A stretch of DNA of 64,000 bases from Nocardia araoensis NBRC 100135 (GCF_000308435.1 NZ_BAFR01000206.1:1-64000), one strand, 5' to 3'; counted from the first letter of the stretch, positions 1 to 10,078 are shown. The notes: a model not told the origin generated them from the letters alone. Program-made: numbers and translations.

Positions 1-50
1 ACAACGAGTCGGCCCAGCTGTCCACTGGCTCCGGTCACCGCGACGGTCAT
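1..50 (-). CDS. NmrA/SDR-like NAD(P)-binding protein (5' end only)
   Basis: Only the first 16 codons are in the window; the gene runs off the left edge. The start is the ATG whose complement lies at 48-50, with a clear GGAGG ribosome site at 56-60. The N-terminus reads MTVAVTGASGQLGRLV, a textbook first beta strand plus the TGASGxLG dinucleotide-binding loop of NmrA-like and SDR-family reductases. In this family the loop binds NADP(H). It is divergent from the HxlR regulator at 147 and shares the palindrome at 74-95 with it, the usual layout of an HxlR regulator and its quinone- or aldehyde-responsive target. The exact substrate cannot be told from the fragment. Confidence 0.75.
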   Translation of the reverse strand, partial: MTVAVTGASGQLGRLV

Positions 51-73
51 GACTACCTCCAAGTTCGGCATCT

Positions 74-95
74 ACGAATAGTACTAACTATTCGT
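74..95. promoter_or_regulatory. Perfect inverted repeat, probable HxlR operator
   Basis: Arms ACGAATAGT (74-82) and ACTATTCGT (87-95) are exact reverse complements separated by 4 bases. The repeat sits between the divergent NmrA-like and HxlR genes, where a dimeric winged-helix repressor would bind to control both. Assignment to the HxlR protein is inference from position. Confidence 0.65.
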
Positions 96-146
96 AAGCA
101 CTATGCATTCCGCGGCCACTTTGGTCAAGTTGGGTACCATCAAGGT

Positions 147-545
147 ATGTCCACCCAGCGCATTGCCTCGGCGGACGGCGACGATCCCACGCTGGAAGCC
201 GACGTCTTCGCCCGGAACTGCACCTCGCGGCCGGTTCTGCAGAACGTCGCCAGTCGCTGGGGCACGCTGGCGCTGGTCGCGCTGCGGGAGGGGCCGTACC
301 GGTTCAGCGCGTTGCGGCGGCGGGTCGACGGCGTGAGCGAGCGCATGCTGTCGCAGACCCTGCAGGCACTGGAACGCGACGGCATGGTGCACCGGGAGGT
401 GCAGGAGACCATCCCGCCCCGGGTCGAATACACCCTCACCGACCTGGGCGCCGAGGTGGCCGACCGCCTGGAGGGGCTGATCCGGGTGCTGGAAACCAAC
501 ATGCCGCGCGTGCGCGCGGCGCAAGCCGCCTACCACCGCGACTGA
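147..545 (+). CDS. HxlR-family winged-helix transcriptional regulator
   Basis: The 132-residue protein has the HxlR-type core: a conserved Cys near residue 31, then GTLALVALREGPYRFSALRR and SERMLSQTLQALERDGMV, the helix-turn-helix and recognition helix, followed by a beta wing (PPRVEYTLTDLG) and a C-terminal dimerisation helix. These proteins are dimeric DNA-binding regulators, often sensing electrophiles through the N-terminal Cys. The gene is divergent from an NmrA-like reductase with an exact inverted repeat between them, so local autoregulation and control of that neighbour is likely. Family call is firm; the inducer is unknown. Confidence 0.9.
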   Translation: MSTQRIASADGDDPTLEADVFARNCTSRPVLQNVASRWGTLALVALREGPYRFSALRRRVDGVSERMLSQTLQALERDGMVHREVQETIPPRVEYTLTDLGAEVADRLEGLIRVLETNMPRVRAAQAAYHRD

Positions 546-585
546 CCGGCGGGAAGAGACCAGCGCGGGCCGGAGTTACACGAGC

Positions 586-1014
586 ATGGAACTCGCCGCC
601 GCAGTCGATTTCGCCCGCGACCACAGCAGGTCCGTACTCACCACCATCCGGCGCAACGGACGCCCGCAACTGTCCAACGTGCTGCACGTCGTCGGCGCCG
701 ACGGCCGCATCCGCATCTCCATCACCGCCGACCGGGCGAAATATCACAACCTCGTCCGCGACCCGTGGGCGGCGCTGCACGTGACCCGCGACGACTTCTT
801 CGCCTACGCCGTGCTCGAAGGCACGGTGGAACTCACTCCCGTCGCCGCCGCGCCCGACGACCCCACCGTCGACGCGCTCGTCGAGTACTACCGCACCGCC
901 AACGGCGAACACCCCGACTGGGACGAGTACCGCAACGCGATGGTCACCGACCGCCGCGCCTTGGTGCTGTTCACCCCGACCAACGCCTACGGCATGCTCC
1001 CGGCTGCCGGTTAG
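586..1014 (+). CDS. PPOX-class F420/FMN-dependent oxidoreductase
   Basis: This 142-residue protein fits the pyridoxamine-5'-phosphate-oxidase-like split-barrel family common in actinomycetes. Visible markers are SVLTTIRRNGRPQLSNVLH (first barrel strands), a phosphate-binding K/R region at RAKYHNLVRDPWAALHV, and a C-terminal DRRALVLFTPTNAYG segment. Length and motifs match the F420-binding MSMEG-type subgroup (TIGR03618-like), which reduces small-molecule substrates with F420H2; F420 rather than FMN use is inferred from family. It lies 40 bases after the HxlR gene on the same strand and could be co-transcribed with it. Confidence 0.85.
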   Translation: MELAAAVDFARDHSRSVLTTIRRNGRPQLSNVLHVVGADGRIRISITADRAKYHNLVRDPWAALHVTRDDFFAYAVLEGTVELTPVAAAPDDPTVDALVEYYRTANGEHPDWDEYRNAMVTDRRALVLFTPTNAYGMLPAAG

Positions 1015-1178
1015 CCGAACGAATCTCGCGCCGCGAACACAAACCTCCGGCGCATCATCCCTGAGGTCGCCTTGGACACGGCCCGCTCGCCGCTGGCTCC
1101 ATTTCGCCCGACCGACCACGCTCAGTCCGCCCCGCGCCCGACCACCGTCGATGACGCCCGCGCGCCGGGCCGGTCGGA

Positions 1179-1886
1179 TCAGCGCGACATCAAATCGGAC
1201 ACCGTGACGAATTGGTATCCCGCGGCGCGCAATTCGCCGACGATGCGAGGGATGGCGGCGATCGAGGGCTCGGCGTTGCCGTGCATGACGTGCAGCAGGA
1301 TGATCGAACCCGGACGGACCTTGCCGAGCGTCTCGGCGACGATGTCGTCCGCGGTGACGTCCGCCCGGCCGGAATCGGGCTCGACGTCCCAGGTCACGGT
1401 GACGCGGTTGTGTTCGGCGAGGTAGTGCGGCAGCACCCACAGCTTCTTGCCGTAAGGCGGACGGAAGGTGATCGGGCCGACGTATCCGGTCTTCATGATC
1501 TCGGCGTCCGTGCGCTCCACTTCGTCGCGCACCGTGCCGGGCGTGACGAAGACCATCCGGCGATGCGAATAGGTGTGATTGCCGATCTCGTGGCCCGCCG
1601 CGGCGATCGCCCTGCCGTACTCCGGGTGTTCGGCGAGATCACGCCCGTTCAGGTAGAAGGTGGCCGGAACCTGCGCGTCGGCGAGCACTCGCAGCACCTC
1701 GGGCGCACGATCGGACGGCCCGTCGTCCAAGGTCAGCGCGACCACCCGCGCGTCGGTGTCCACCCGGCTGACCACATGACCGGCCAACTGGAAGGTGCGC
1801 GCCTTCATCAGATAGAAGGTGCCCGTCCCCAGCAGCACCACCACGACGAGCACCGGCACACTTCCGATCAGCCACCTGCGAAACAT
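1179..1886 (-). CDS. Membrane-anchored polysaccharide deacetylase (CE4/NodB)
   Basis: A 235-residue protein with one N-terminal membrane anchor (about residues 7-27) followed by a NodB domain. Catalytic motifs are all present: TLDDGP with the D54-D55 pair, metal-binding H104 and H108 in HEIGNHTYSH, RPPYG, and a C-terminal ILLHVMHG motif. Family members remove N-acetyl groups from peptidoglycan or other cell-wall glycans; this one would act outside the membrane. It lies downstream of lpd on the same strand but behind lpd's terminator, so it is probably transcribed separately. Confidence 0.88.
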   Translation of the reverse strand: MFRRWLIGSVPVLVVVVLLGTGTFYLMKARTFQLAGHVVSRVDTDARVVALTLDDGPSDRAPEVLRVLADAQVPATFYLNGRDLAEHPEYGRAIAAAGHEIGNHTYSHRRMVFVTPGTVRDEVERTDAEIMKTGYVGPITFRPPYGKKLWVLPHYLAEHNRVTVTWDVEPDSGRADVTADDIVAETLGKVRPGSIILLHVMHGNAEPSIAAIPRIVGELRAAGYQFVTVSDLMSR

Positions 1887-1968
1887 GCACGCTGTATAGC
1901 AGAACGCTTGCCCCCATGCCGACCACCGGCGGACCTACCGGCGCGGAAACCCTTGCCGGACAGACGAA

Positions 1969-1999
1969 AAGGGCGTGCGATCGCAGACCGCACGCCCTT
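1969..1999 (-). terminator. Rho-independent terminator of lpd
   Basis: An exact 11-bp stem (AAGGGCGTGCG at 1969-1979 with its complement at 1989-1999) and 9-base loop lies 13 bases beyond the lpd stop. Read on the minus strand it runs straight into a short T tract, the classic intrinsic terminator form. Confidence 0.8.
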
Positions 2000-2012
2000 C
2001 TACGCGACAGGA

Positions 2013-3416
<1,404 letters not shown>

Positions 3417-3537
3417 GCCTCGAGCCTAACTCCGTACCGCAAACTCCACGCACCCGTCCCCCTGTGATATCTCGCGGGTGGCACGTGGCTGCGGCAAAAC
3501 GCGAGTAGCCCCTCCATGGTGTGCCACTCGCGGAGGG

Positions 3538-4512
3538 TCAGGGGCGCCAGACCTGGGTGGCGACGCGGCGGAAGTTGGCGCCGAAGATCGCGGCTCGGTC
3601 GGCGGGGGTGAATCCGCGCTGGGAGAGGACTTGGTCGAGGGTGGGGGTGTCCGAGGGGCCGAGGAGGTCTTCGGGTGGGGTCCAGTGGAGAGGGCCCCAT
3701 TGGGTGTAGGCCTCGGAGAAGGCGTGGGGGTTCTGTTGGAGCTCGGCGTTGAAGTCCTCGGCGTCGAAGGAGTAGTCCGAACCTATGCCGATGTGGTCTA
3801 TTCCGACCAGTTCCGCGCCGTATTCGAGGTGGCGGGCCATTGCCGCGATTCGCTCGGCGCGCTCGTGCGGTGCGTTGCGGCCGAGGAAGATGCCGACGCC
3901 GTTGATCCCGATGACGCCGCCGGTCGCGGCGCAGGCGCGTGCCTGGTCGTCGGTGATGTTGCGCGGATGGTCCCACAGCGCGGCGAAGTTGGAGTGGCTG
4001 TAGATCATCGGGACGACGCTCAGTTCGGCCAGCTCGAGCCCGGTGCGCCGGGAGCAGTGCGAGCCGTCGGCGAACATGCCGACTTCGTTGAGCGCGTGGA
4101 CCAGATCGCGACCGTAACCGGTGAGCCCGGTGTCCTCGGTGTCCAGGCAGCCGCAGCCCGCGGCGTTGGCGTGGTTGTAGGTGGGCAGCAGCGAACGCAC
4201 GCCGAGCTGGTAGAACCGCGCGACGTTGTCCAGGTCGCCGCCCAGCGGCCCGGCGTCCTCGAGATCGAAGGCCAGCGCGATGGTGTCCGCGGCACCGATG
4301 TCGGCCACGGTCTCGACCAGACGGAACCGACCGTCGGCCAAGGCGTCTCGGCGGAATCGATCCAGCAGCGCCAGGGAGTCCGCGGTCGACTGCCGGGAGT
4401 AGCCGACGTTCACCGACAAGTACGATCCGGCCGGGTAGCGCGCGAGGTCGCCGATGCGGGCGGCGGGCGACAGCGGCAGACAACAGTGCTGCTCCCACAG
4501 AAACGGTGGCAA
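3538..4512 (-). CDS. Membrane dipeptidase-like peptidase (M19)
   Basis: A 324-residue amidohydrolase-fold protein of the renal dipeptidase family, which hydrolyses dipeptides using a two-metal site. The TTG at 4510-4512 is preferred because AGGAGG lies 7 bases upstream (4520-4525); it gives the N-terminus MPPFLWEQHCC. A longer frame from 4602 adds 30 unlikely residues. Motifs: DLEDAGPL, THNHAN-like YNHANAAG, SHCSRRT, YSHSNFAAL, and GIDHIGIGSDYSFD. The canonical HxD near the N-terminus reads H-C-C, a Cys in the Asp place, so metal binding may differ from the classic enzyme. Substrate unknown. Confidence 0.88.
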   Translation of the reverse strand: MPPFLWEQHCCLPLSPAARIGDLARYPAGSYLSVNVGYSRQSTADSLALLDRFRRDALADGRFRLVETVADIGAADTIALAFDLEDAGPLGGDLDNVARFYQLGVRSLLPTYNHANAAGCGCLDTEDTGLTGYGRDLVHALNEVGMFADGSHCSRRTGLELAELSVVPMIYSHSNFAALWDHPRNITDDQARACAATGGVIGINGVGIFLGRNAPHERAERIAAMARHLEYGAELVGIDHIGIGSDYSFDAEDFNAELQQNPHAFSEAYTQWGPLHWTPPEDLLGPSDTPTLDQVLSQRGFTPADRAAIFGANFRRVATQVWRP

Positions 4513-4722
4513 CCTCGAACCTCCTGATCGGATCGGCCTCGCCGGCAGCGATCCTACTGTCCACGCCGGGCGGGCATCCGGACGCGGCGAACGGCGAGCC
4601 ACCGGGCGCCGCGCCGTGGCCGAGTTGCCGCGACAGCCAACACTTTTCGCCGTAACAGGGCACCCACCTGGACCGATGCACGTTATACATCAATCCCTCC
4701 CGTGCCCGAAGGCGGTGCGACC

Positions 4723-5265
4723 ATGCGTCGCTTGCTTCTCCTGTTCGTTTCGTTCGTGACCCTCGCCGGCCTCTTCATCGCCCCCGCCCCGGCGTCCGCC
4801 GCCCCGGAGTGCGCCTCCGGCTGGGGTTCGATGCCCAAGGTGAACCGAGCCAGGACGCTCGCGCCGCTGACCGGTGTGCGCGCCGGGCGGCACGACTGCT
4901 TCGACCGTTTGGTGCTCGATATCGCCGGGCCGGTGACCGGCTATCACGTCGGCTACGTCGAGCGAGTGGTCATGGACGGCTCCGGCGCACCCGTCCCGCT
5001 GCGCGGCGGGGCGTTCCTGAGCATCGCCGTCTACGCCCCCGCCTACGACGACGCGTACCACCCCACCTACACCCCCGCGAACCGGGCCGAGCTCACCGAC
5101 GTGCGGGACTATCGGACCTTCCGCCAGGTGGCCTGGGCCGGTTCCTTCGAAGGACAGACCACCATCGGCGTGGGCACACGCGCGCGATTGCCGTTCCAGG
5201 TGTCCACCCTCGACGGGCCGGGCAGCGGATCGCGCATCGTGATCGACGTAGCGCACTCCTGGTGA
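4723..5265 (+). CDS. Secreted AMIN-like domain protein
   Basis: The preferred ATG at 4723 gives MRRLLLLFVSFVTLAGLF and then APAPASAAPE, a clean Sec signal peptide with a predicted cut after ASA; GAAGGCGG sits 7 bases upstream. A GTG at 4702 would add seven residues. The mature part of about 150 residues has the CFDRLVLDIAGP strand pattern and paired cysteines (ECASGW, HDCFDR) of the AMIN-like domain found in actinobacterial secreted proteins of unknown function. It is probably exported and may bind cell-wall glycan, which is inferred from the fold only. Confidence 0.72.
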   Translation: MRRLLLLFVSFVTLAGLFIAPAPASAAPECASGWGSMPKVNRARTLAPLTGVRAGRHDCFDRLVLDIAGPVTGYHVGYVERVVMDGSGAPVPLRGGAFLSIAVYAPAYDDAYHPTYTPANRAELTDVRDYRTFRQVAWAGSFEGQTTIGVGTRARLPFQVSTLDGPGSGSRIVIDVAHSW

Positions 5266-5298
5266 CCCCGCGCCGCGCGGCTCGGCAACAATGTGGGG

Positions 5299-7356
5299 AT
5301 GAGCGGCGTTGAGCGGAATGTGACCGATCCCTACCTCTGGCTGGAAGAAGTGACCGGCGAGCGCGCTCTGGACTGGGCTCGCGCGCACAACACGGTCGTA
5401 CACGCCCGGTTCGCCGACTCCGATCGCTTCCGCGACCTGGAGCGGCGCATCCTCGACATGCTCGACACCGATACCAAGATCGCCTATCCGTCCCGCCGCG
5501 GCCCCTGGCTCTACAACTTCTGGCGCGACGCCGAGCACCCGCGCGGCCTCTGGCGGCGCACCACGTTCGCCGAGTACGCCGAGGACGCGCCGGACTGGGA
5601 CGTGCTGATCGATCTGGACGCGGTGGCCGCCGACGAGGACGAGAACTGGGTGTGGGGCGGGGCGACGGTGCTGCGCCCGGAACAGTCCCGCGCGCTGATC
5701 AGCCTGTCGCGCGGCGGTGCGGACGCGAAGGTGGTCCGCGAGTTCGACCTGGAGCGCAGGGTGTTCCTCGACCCGGCCGACGGCGGGTTCTTCCTGCCCG
5801 AGGCGAAGTCGGAGATCCGTTGGATCGATATCGACTCGGTGTACGTGGGCACCGACTTCGGCCCCGGCTCACTGACCGATTCGGGCTATCCGCGGATCGC
5901 GAAACGCTGGCGGCGCGGTACCGCGCTGGCGGAGGCGACCACCGTCTTCGAGGGCGAGAGCAGCGATGTCGCGGTCTCCGCGGGCTACGACCGCACGCCC
6001 GGTTACGAACGGCACTACGTCGGGCGCGCCACCGACTTCTTCAACGAAGAGGTCTATCTGCTGGAGGACGACGGCGCCCTGCGGCACCTCGACATCCCCA
6101 GCGACGCCAGTGAGTCCTGGTACAAGGACTGGCTGCTGGTGCGGCTGAAGTCGCCGTGGGAGGTCGGCGGCACGAGCTATCCCGCGGGCGCGCTGCTGGC
6201 CACCGACTTCGAGAAGTTCCTCTCCGGCGCACGGGAATTCGAGGTCGTCTTCACCCCGGACGCGCACACCTCGCTGCACGGCTACGGCTGGACCGAGAAC
6301 CACCTGTTGCTGATCACGCTCGAGGACGTGCAGACCAAGCTCTACGTGCTGACGCCGGGATCGGACGGCTGGCGCCGCGAGCCGCTGGCCGACACCCCGC
6401 CGATGGCCACCACCAGCGTGCTGAATCTCGACCCGCTGGAGAGCGGCGACGAGTTCATGCTCAGCACCAGCGGCTTCACCACCCCGGCGACGCTGCTGGC
6501 CGGCGCGGTCGGCGGACGCACCGAGCGGCTCAAGCAGGAGCCCGGGTTCTTCGATGCCGACGGGGTGGAGACCGAGCAGTTCTTCGCCACGTCCGACGAC
6601 GGCACCCAGGTGCCGTACTTCGTGATCCGCCATCGCGACCGGAAGGACGTGCCCGGTCCGACGGTGATGTCCGGCTACGGCGGTTTCGAAGTGTCGCGCA
6701 CCCCCGCGTACAGCGGCGCGTCGGGCATGGGCTGGCTGGAGCGCGGCGGGACCTGGGTGATGACGAACATCCGCGGCGGCGGCGAGTACGGGCCGCAGTG
6801 GCACACCTCGGTGCAGAAAGCCAACCGGCACAAGGTGTACGAGGACTTCTCCTCGATCGCGAAAGACCTCGTCGCGCGCGGCATCACCACCGCCGACCAG
6901 CTCGGCGCGGTGGGCGGCAGCAACGGCGGCCTGCTCATGGGCGTGATGCTGACCCGCTACCCCGAATTGTTCGGCGCGATCGTCTGCCAGGTGCCGCTGC
7001 TGGACATGAAGCGCTACCACCTGCTGCTCGCGGGCGCCTCCTGGATGGCCGAGTACGGCGACCCGGACAAGCCGGAGGAATGGGAGTACATCGGCAAGTA
7101 CTCGCCCTACCAGAACGCTCGCGCCGACCGGCCCTACCCTCCGATCCTGCTCACCACCTCGACCAGGGACGACCGGGTGCATCCCGGCCACGCCCGCAAG
7201 ATGGCCGCGCTGCTGGAGGAGCAGGGCCACGAGTTCTGGTACCACGAGAACATCGAAGGCGGCCACGGCGGCGCGGCCGACAACAAGCAGTCGGCCTTCC
7301 AGGCGGCGCTGATCTACGAGTTCTTCACCCAGATGCTCATCGAACGACGGGCCTGA
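5299..7356 (+). CDS. Prolyl oligopeptidase family serine peptidase
   Basis: About 685 residues with an N-terminal beta-propeller region and a C-terminal alpha/beta-hydrolase domain. The nucleophile sits in GGSNGG (Ser codon at 6919), followed by the family's VPLLDMKRYH and LAGASWMAEYG segments, an acidic residue in TSTRDDRVHP and the catalytic His in GGHGGAAD. The enzyme would cleave short peptides after proline; the lack of a signal peptide suggests cytoplasm. ATG 5299 is chosen over an in-frame GTG at 5293; neither has a strong ribosome site. It stands alone, 33 bases after the AMIN-like gene. Confidence 0.92.
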   Translation: MSGVERNVTDPYLWLEEVTGERALDWARAHNTVVHARFADSDRFRDLERRILDMLDTDTKIAYPSRRGPWLYNFWRDAEHPRGLWRRTTFAEYAEDAPDWDVLIDLDAVAADEDENWVWGGATVLRPEQSRALISLSRGGADAKVVREFDLERRVFLDPADGGFFLPEAKSEIRWIDIDSVYVGTDFGPGSLTDSGYPRIAKRWRRGTALAEATTVFEGESSDVAVSAGYDRTPGYERHYVGRATDFFNEEVYLLEDDGALRHLDIPSDASESWYKDWLLVRLKSPWEVGGTSYPAGALLATDFEKFLSGAREFEVVFTPDAHTSLHGYGWTENHLLLITLEDVQTKLYVLTPGSDGWRREPLADTPPMATTSVLNLDPLESGDEFMLSTSGFTTPATLLAGAVGGRTERLKQEPGFFDADGVETEQFFATSDDGTQVPYFVIRHRDRKDVPGPTVMSGYGGFEVSRTPAYSGASGMGWLERGGTWVMTNIRGGGEYGPQWHTSVQKANRHKVYEDFSSIAKDLVARGITTADQLGAVGGSNGGLLMGVMLTRYPELFGAIVCQVPLLDMKRYHLLLAGASWMAEYGDPDKPEEWEYIGKYSPYQNARADRPYPPILLTTSTRDDRVHPGHARKMAALLEEQGHEFWYHENIEGGHGGAADNKQSAFQAALIYEFFTQMLIERRA

Positions 7357-7405
7357 CCCGGGAGACGCGGAGTACGCACAACGCGCGGCCGTGGCGGAGT
7401 CACGC

Positions 7406-8263
7406 TCAACGGTCGCGCAACCACTTCTCGATCTGGTCGACGGTGCTGGTGTACTGCCGGATCCAGCCGTTGTGGCCCAGCGGCTCCGGCTGACGCCAGC
7501 GCGTCACCTCCGCGTTGGGCAACTTCTCCAGCAGGTGCTCCGCGGAGCTGGGCGGGGTCAGGTCGTCGCCGGCGATCGTGATGGACAGCACCGGGAGTTT
7601 CAGCCGCGCGATGCGCTCCTCGTAATCGATGTCCGCGCCGACCGGAACGAACCGGCCGGTGCGCGCCAGCCGCGCCCAGTCGGAGATCAGCACCTTGGAC
7701 TGGCGACCGAAACCCATCGAGACCCGGTCGCCTGGCCAGAAGCCGGCCAGGTTGGCCGTCAGCGAGACCGCCGCGGTGCCGACCAGCATGCCGGGACCCG
7801 AAAGTCCCCGGTAGCCACGGTAATACGGGGTGCCGGAAGCGACCAGGATCAGCCCGCCGAGTCTGCCACGGACGCGCGCGGCGTACATGACGCCGAGCTG
7901 GCCGCCCATGCTGTGACCGAGCAGGTACGGCGTGCTGTCCGGGAACTGCTCGCGCACCACCTCGAAGATCGCCGGGAAGTCCACCGAGACCAGCTCGTGG
8001 TAGCCGAAAGTGCTGGCGGAGCTCGGCTTCGGCCTGCTGTCGCCGTTGCCGCGCAGCTCGCCGATGGCCACGTCGAACCCGCGCGCGGCCAGGCCCGAGG
8101 CGAACAGTTCGTAGTAACCCCCCGGAACGCCGAGCCCGGGCACGATCACCAGCACCGGCCGCGGCGCGTCCGGAGTGACCGTGTGCCGGTGCGGACCCCC
8201 GGCGGGGATCAAGCGCACCGGAACCGTGGTGCCGTCCGGCATCTGGATCGGAACTGTCTGCAT
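7406..8263 (-). CDS. Alpha/beta hydrolase
   Basis: A 285-residue single-domain alpha/beta hydrolase. The oxyanion region is VIVPGLGVPGGYY, the nucleophile elbow LLGHSMGGQLG, the acid is likely in the AGDDLTPP segment, and the His in PLGHNGWIR. This is the serine-hydrolase/lipase-like YheT/MhpC type of lineage; the substrate is unknown. It is convergent with the prolyl oligopeptidase gene and lies downstream of a TetR gene (50 bases) on the same strand, so the regulator and hydrolase may be co-transcribed. Confidence 0.85.
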   Translation of the reverse strand: MQTVPIQMPDGTTVPVRLIPAGGPHRHTVTPDAPRPVLVIVPGLGVPGGYYELFASGLAARGFDVAIGELRGNGDSRPKPSSASTFGYHELVSVDFPAIFEVVREQFPDSTPYLLGHSMGGQLGVMYAARVRGRLGGLILVASGTPYYRGYRGLSGPGMLVGTAAVSLTANLAGFWPGDRVSMGFGRQSKVLISDWARLARTGRFVPVGADIDYEERIARLKLPVLSITIAGDDLTPPSSAEHLLEKLPNAEVTRWRQPEPLGHNGWIRQYTSTVDQIEKWLRDR

Positions 8264-8313
8264 CCCCGCACGTTACCGCGCTGATCGTCCCCGGTCTCGC
8301 AGGCCGGAGACGC

Positions 8314-8946
8314 TTATGCGCGGACCGCGCCGATGATCACCCTGCTGAGCACCCGGATCACGTCGTCGAGCGGCGGACGCGGATCCGCACCGCTCCACGA
8401 GTCGACCACGTAGTTGACGCCGCCGATGATGGCGAGCATCCGCATCTCGTAGTCGCCCGCGGGTATCTCGCCGTGCAGGGCGGCGTCCTCGGCGGCGCCG
8501 GCCAGCAGCGAACCCCACTCCCGGCGCACCGCGAGGCGGAACTTCTCCACCTTCGGTCCCGCGCCGACCACTTCCACCAGGGCGACGCGCGCCTTGCGCG
8601 GGTCGGAACCGATGGATTCGACGTAGGCGCGCACGGCGGCGTCGATGACGTCCAGCGCCTTCGCGCCGGACTTCGCGTCCAACGCCTTCTTCACGGCGTC
8701 CCGCGACTCCCGGTCGATCTGCTCGTACAGCTCTAGGAGCAGGGACTCGCGACCGGTGAACTCCTCGTAGAACTGTCGGGAGGAGAGTCCGGCGTCCTTG
8801 CATATGGCGCCGACCGAACTGTTGGCGTAGCCGTCCCGCGCGAAGACCGTCAGGCCTGACTCCAGAAAACGCGCACGCCGCTGACGTTGCCGGTCCTCCA
8901 CGGGTTGCCCGGCATACATTCGACCCGTATTCGCATCCTGTGACAT
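8314..8946 (-). CDS. TetR-family transcriptional regulator
   Basis: The N-terminal TetR helix-turn-helix is clear: RFLESGLTVFARDGYANSSV and AICKDAGLSSRQFYEEF, followed by an alpha-helical ligand-binding domain. The ATG at 8946 gives about 210 residues; an upstream ATG at 8985 would lie inside the stem-loop at 8963-8999 and is less likely. No strong ribosome site is seen before either. A hydrolase gene follows on the same strand and is the obvious candidate partner. Confidence 0.88.
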   Translation of the reverse strand: MSQDANTGRMYAGQPVEDRQRQRRARFLESGLTVFARDGYANSSVGAICKDAGLSSRQFYEEFTGRESLLLELYEQIDRESRDAVKKALDAKSGAKALDVIDAAVRAYVESIGSDPRKARVALVEVVGAGPKVEKFRLAVRREWGSLLAGAAEDAALHGEIPAGDYEMRMLAIIGGVNYVVDSWSGADPRPPLDDVIRVLSRVIIGAVRA

Positions 8947-8962
8947 TGGGGCAGACAATACA

Positions 8963-8999
8963 GAAGGGCCCGAACTCATCGTCATCGATCGGGCCCTTC
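8963..8999. terminator. Exact 11-bp stem-loop, terminator-like
   Basis: GAAGGGCCCGA (8963-8973) pairs perfectly with 8989-8999 across a 15-base loop. There is no long T tract on either side. It could end transcripts coming from the HAD gene or the intergenic region to its right, or regulate the TetR leader. Confidence 0.5.
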
Positions 9000-9253
9000 G
9001 TTACAACCCTCGGCCGACTGCGGGTTAGCCGAAAGTTGGCTGAGCAGTTGCTACCTCATCAAATGGTCGCCGGACAGAAGCCCGGCGACCATAGTAGCTT
9101 GCGCGCAAGCACACTTTTCCACGGATCGAGCATTCGGCAACTCCGATCTGGCCGTAGGAGATTCTCTGTCACTGGCTATTTGCCGGAACAGACGATACCT
9201 AGCGACTCTACGCTTGCGGGCAATTTTAGAGGGAAACTGTAGAATTTTTTGTT
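9000..9253. other. Structured, relatively AT-rich intergenic region
   Basis: This 254-base stretch holds no convincing gene. It contains a 9-bp perfect hairpin (GGTCGCCGG at 9065-9073 with 9082-9090), a 14-base palindrome GCTTGCGCGCAAGC (9097-9110) followed by a T-rich patch, and a TA-rich segment at 9185-9255. The base composition is markedly poorer in G+C than the flanks. A small RNA or double terminator is possible; a 68-codon frame on the minus strand has poor codon bias and was not called. Confidence 0.4.
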
Positions 9254-10078
9254 TCATTCCGATTCGTCGGTTACGGCGGATTCGCCCGCTCCCCCGGAAC
9301 CGGCCAGCAATTCCGGCAGATCGGCCACGGAATCGATGAGGTGATCGGGCGCGCGATCGGCCGACGCCAGCACGCCGGACCGGAATTTTCCGGTGCGCAC
9401 CAGGACGCCGGTCAGCCCGACATCTTGCGCGGCAAGCACATCGGAGTACAGATCGTCACCGATCATCATGACCTCCGCGGGCTCCAACCGCATCAGCGCC
9501 GCGGCGGTCCGGAAACCGGGGGCCGCGGGCTTGCCCACCACCTCGATGCGGGCGTTGCCCGCCGCCTCCAGGCCGGGCAGATACGCGCCGGCGTCGATGC
9601 GCAAACCGTCCGCGGTCGCCCAGGTCAGCCCGCTGTGCATGGCGACGACGGGCACGCCGTCCAGCATCAGTTCCACCACCCGGCTCAGCGCAGCATGGGT
9701 GAATTCCGCTCCGGCACCGCCGATCACGACCACATCCGGATGATCCTCGTCGAGCCGGAGGCCGGCGAGGTCGGCTTCGATGTCGCCGTGGTTGAGCACC
9801 CAGACCGCGGCGTCGGGGTATCGCCCGCGCACGAACTCCACGGTGAGCCTTGCGGCGGTGACGATCTCGGCGGGTTCGACCTCGATGCCGGTGCCGCACA
9901 GGCGTTCCGCGATCTCGGCGCAGGTGCGCGAGGTGGTGTTGGTCAGGAACGCCCGGCGCAGTCCCCTCTCCCGGATCCGGCGCACCGCGGCGGCAGCGCC
10001 CGCGATCTCCCGCCAGGAGGTCACCAGGACGCCGTCGATGTCGTAGAGCACGCCTCGGATCCGACCGCGGTCAGGCAT
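9254..10078 (-). CDS. HAD-superfamily hydrolase, subfamily IIA
   Basis: A 274-residue HAD phosphatase. Motif I is LYDIDGVL (nucleophile D13, D15), motif II is FLTNTTSRT, the C2-type cap lies between, motif III is the K in EVVGKPAAPGF and motif IV is MMIGDDLYSDV. The order fits the NagD/LHPP-like IIA class, which dephosphorylates small metabolites or phospho-amino acids. The C-terminal 15 residues are a low-complexity Gly/Ser/Glu tail. It is alone on its strand and faces away from the ZIP-like gene. Confidence 0.9.
   Translation of the reverse strand: MPDRGRIRGVLYDIDGVLVTSWREIAGAAAAVRRIRERGLRRAFLTNTTSRTCAEIAERLCGTGIEVEPAEIVTAARLTVEFVRGRYPDAAVWVLNHGDIEADLAGLRLDEDHPDVVVIGGAGAEFTHAALSRVVELMLDGVPVVAMHSGLTWATADGLRIDAGAYLPGLEAAGNARIEVVGKPAAPGFRTAAALMRLEPAEVMMIGDDLYSDVLAAQDVGLTGVLVRTGKFRSGVLASADRAPDHLIDSVADLPELLAGSGGAGESAVTDESE

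Noticed and set aside
9051-9257. A 68-codon minus-strand frame next to the HAD gene
   Set aside because: Base composition at third positions is not gene-like and no ribosome site is seen. Hairpins cover the same sequence.
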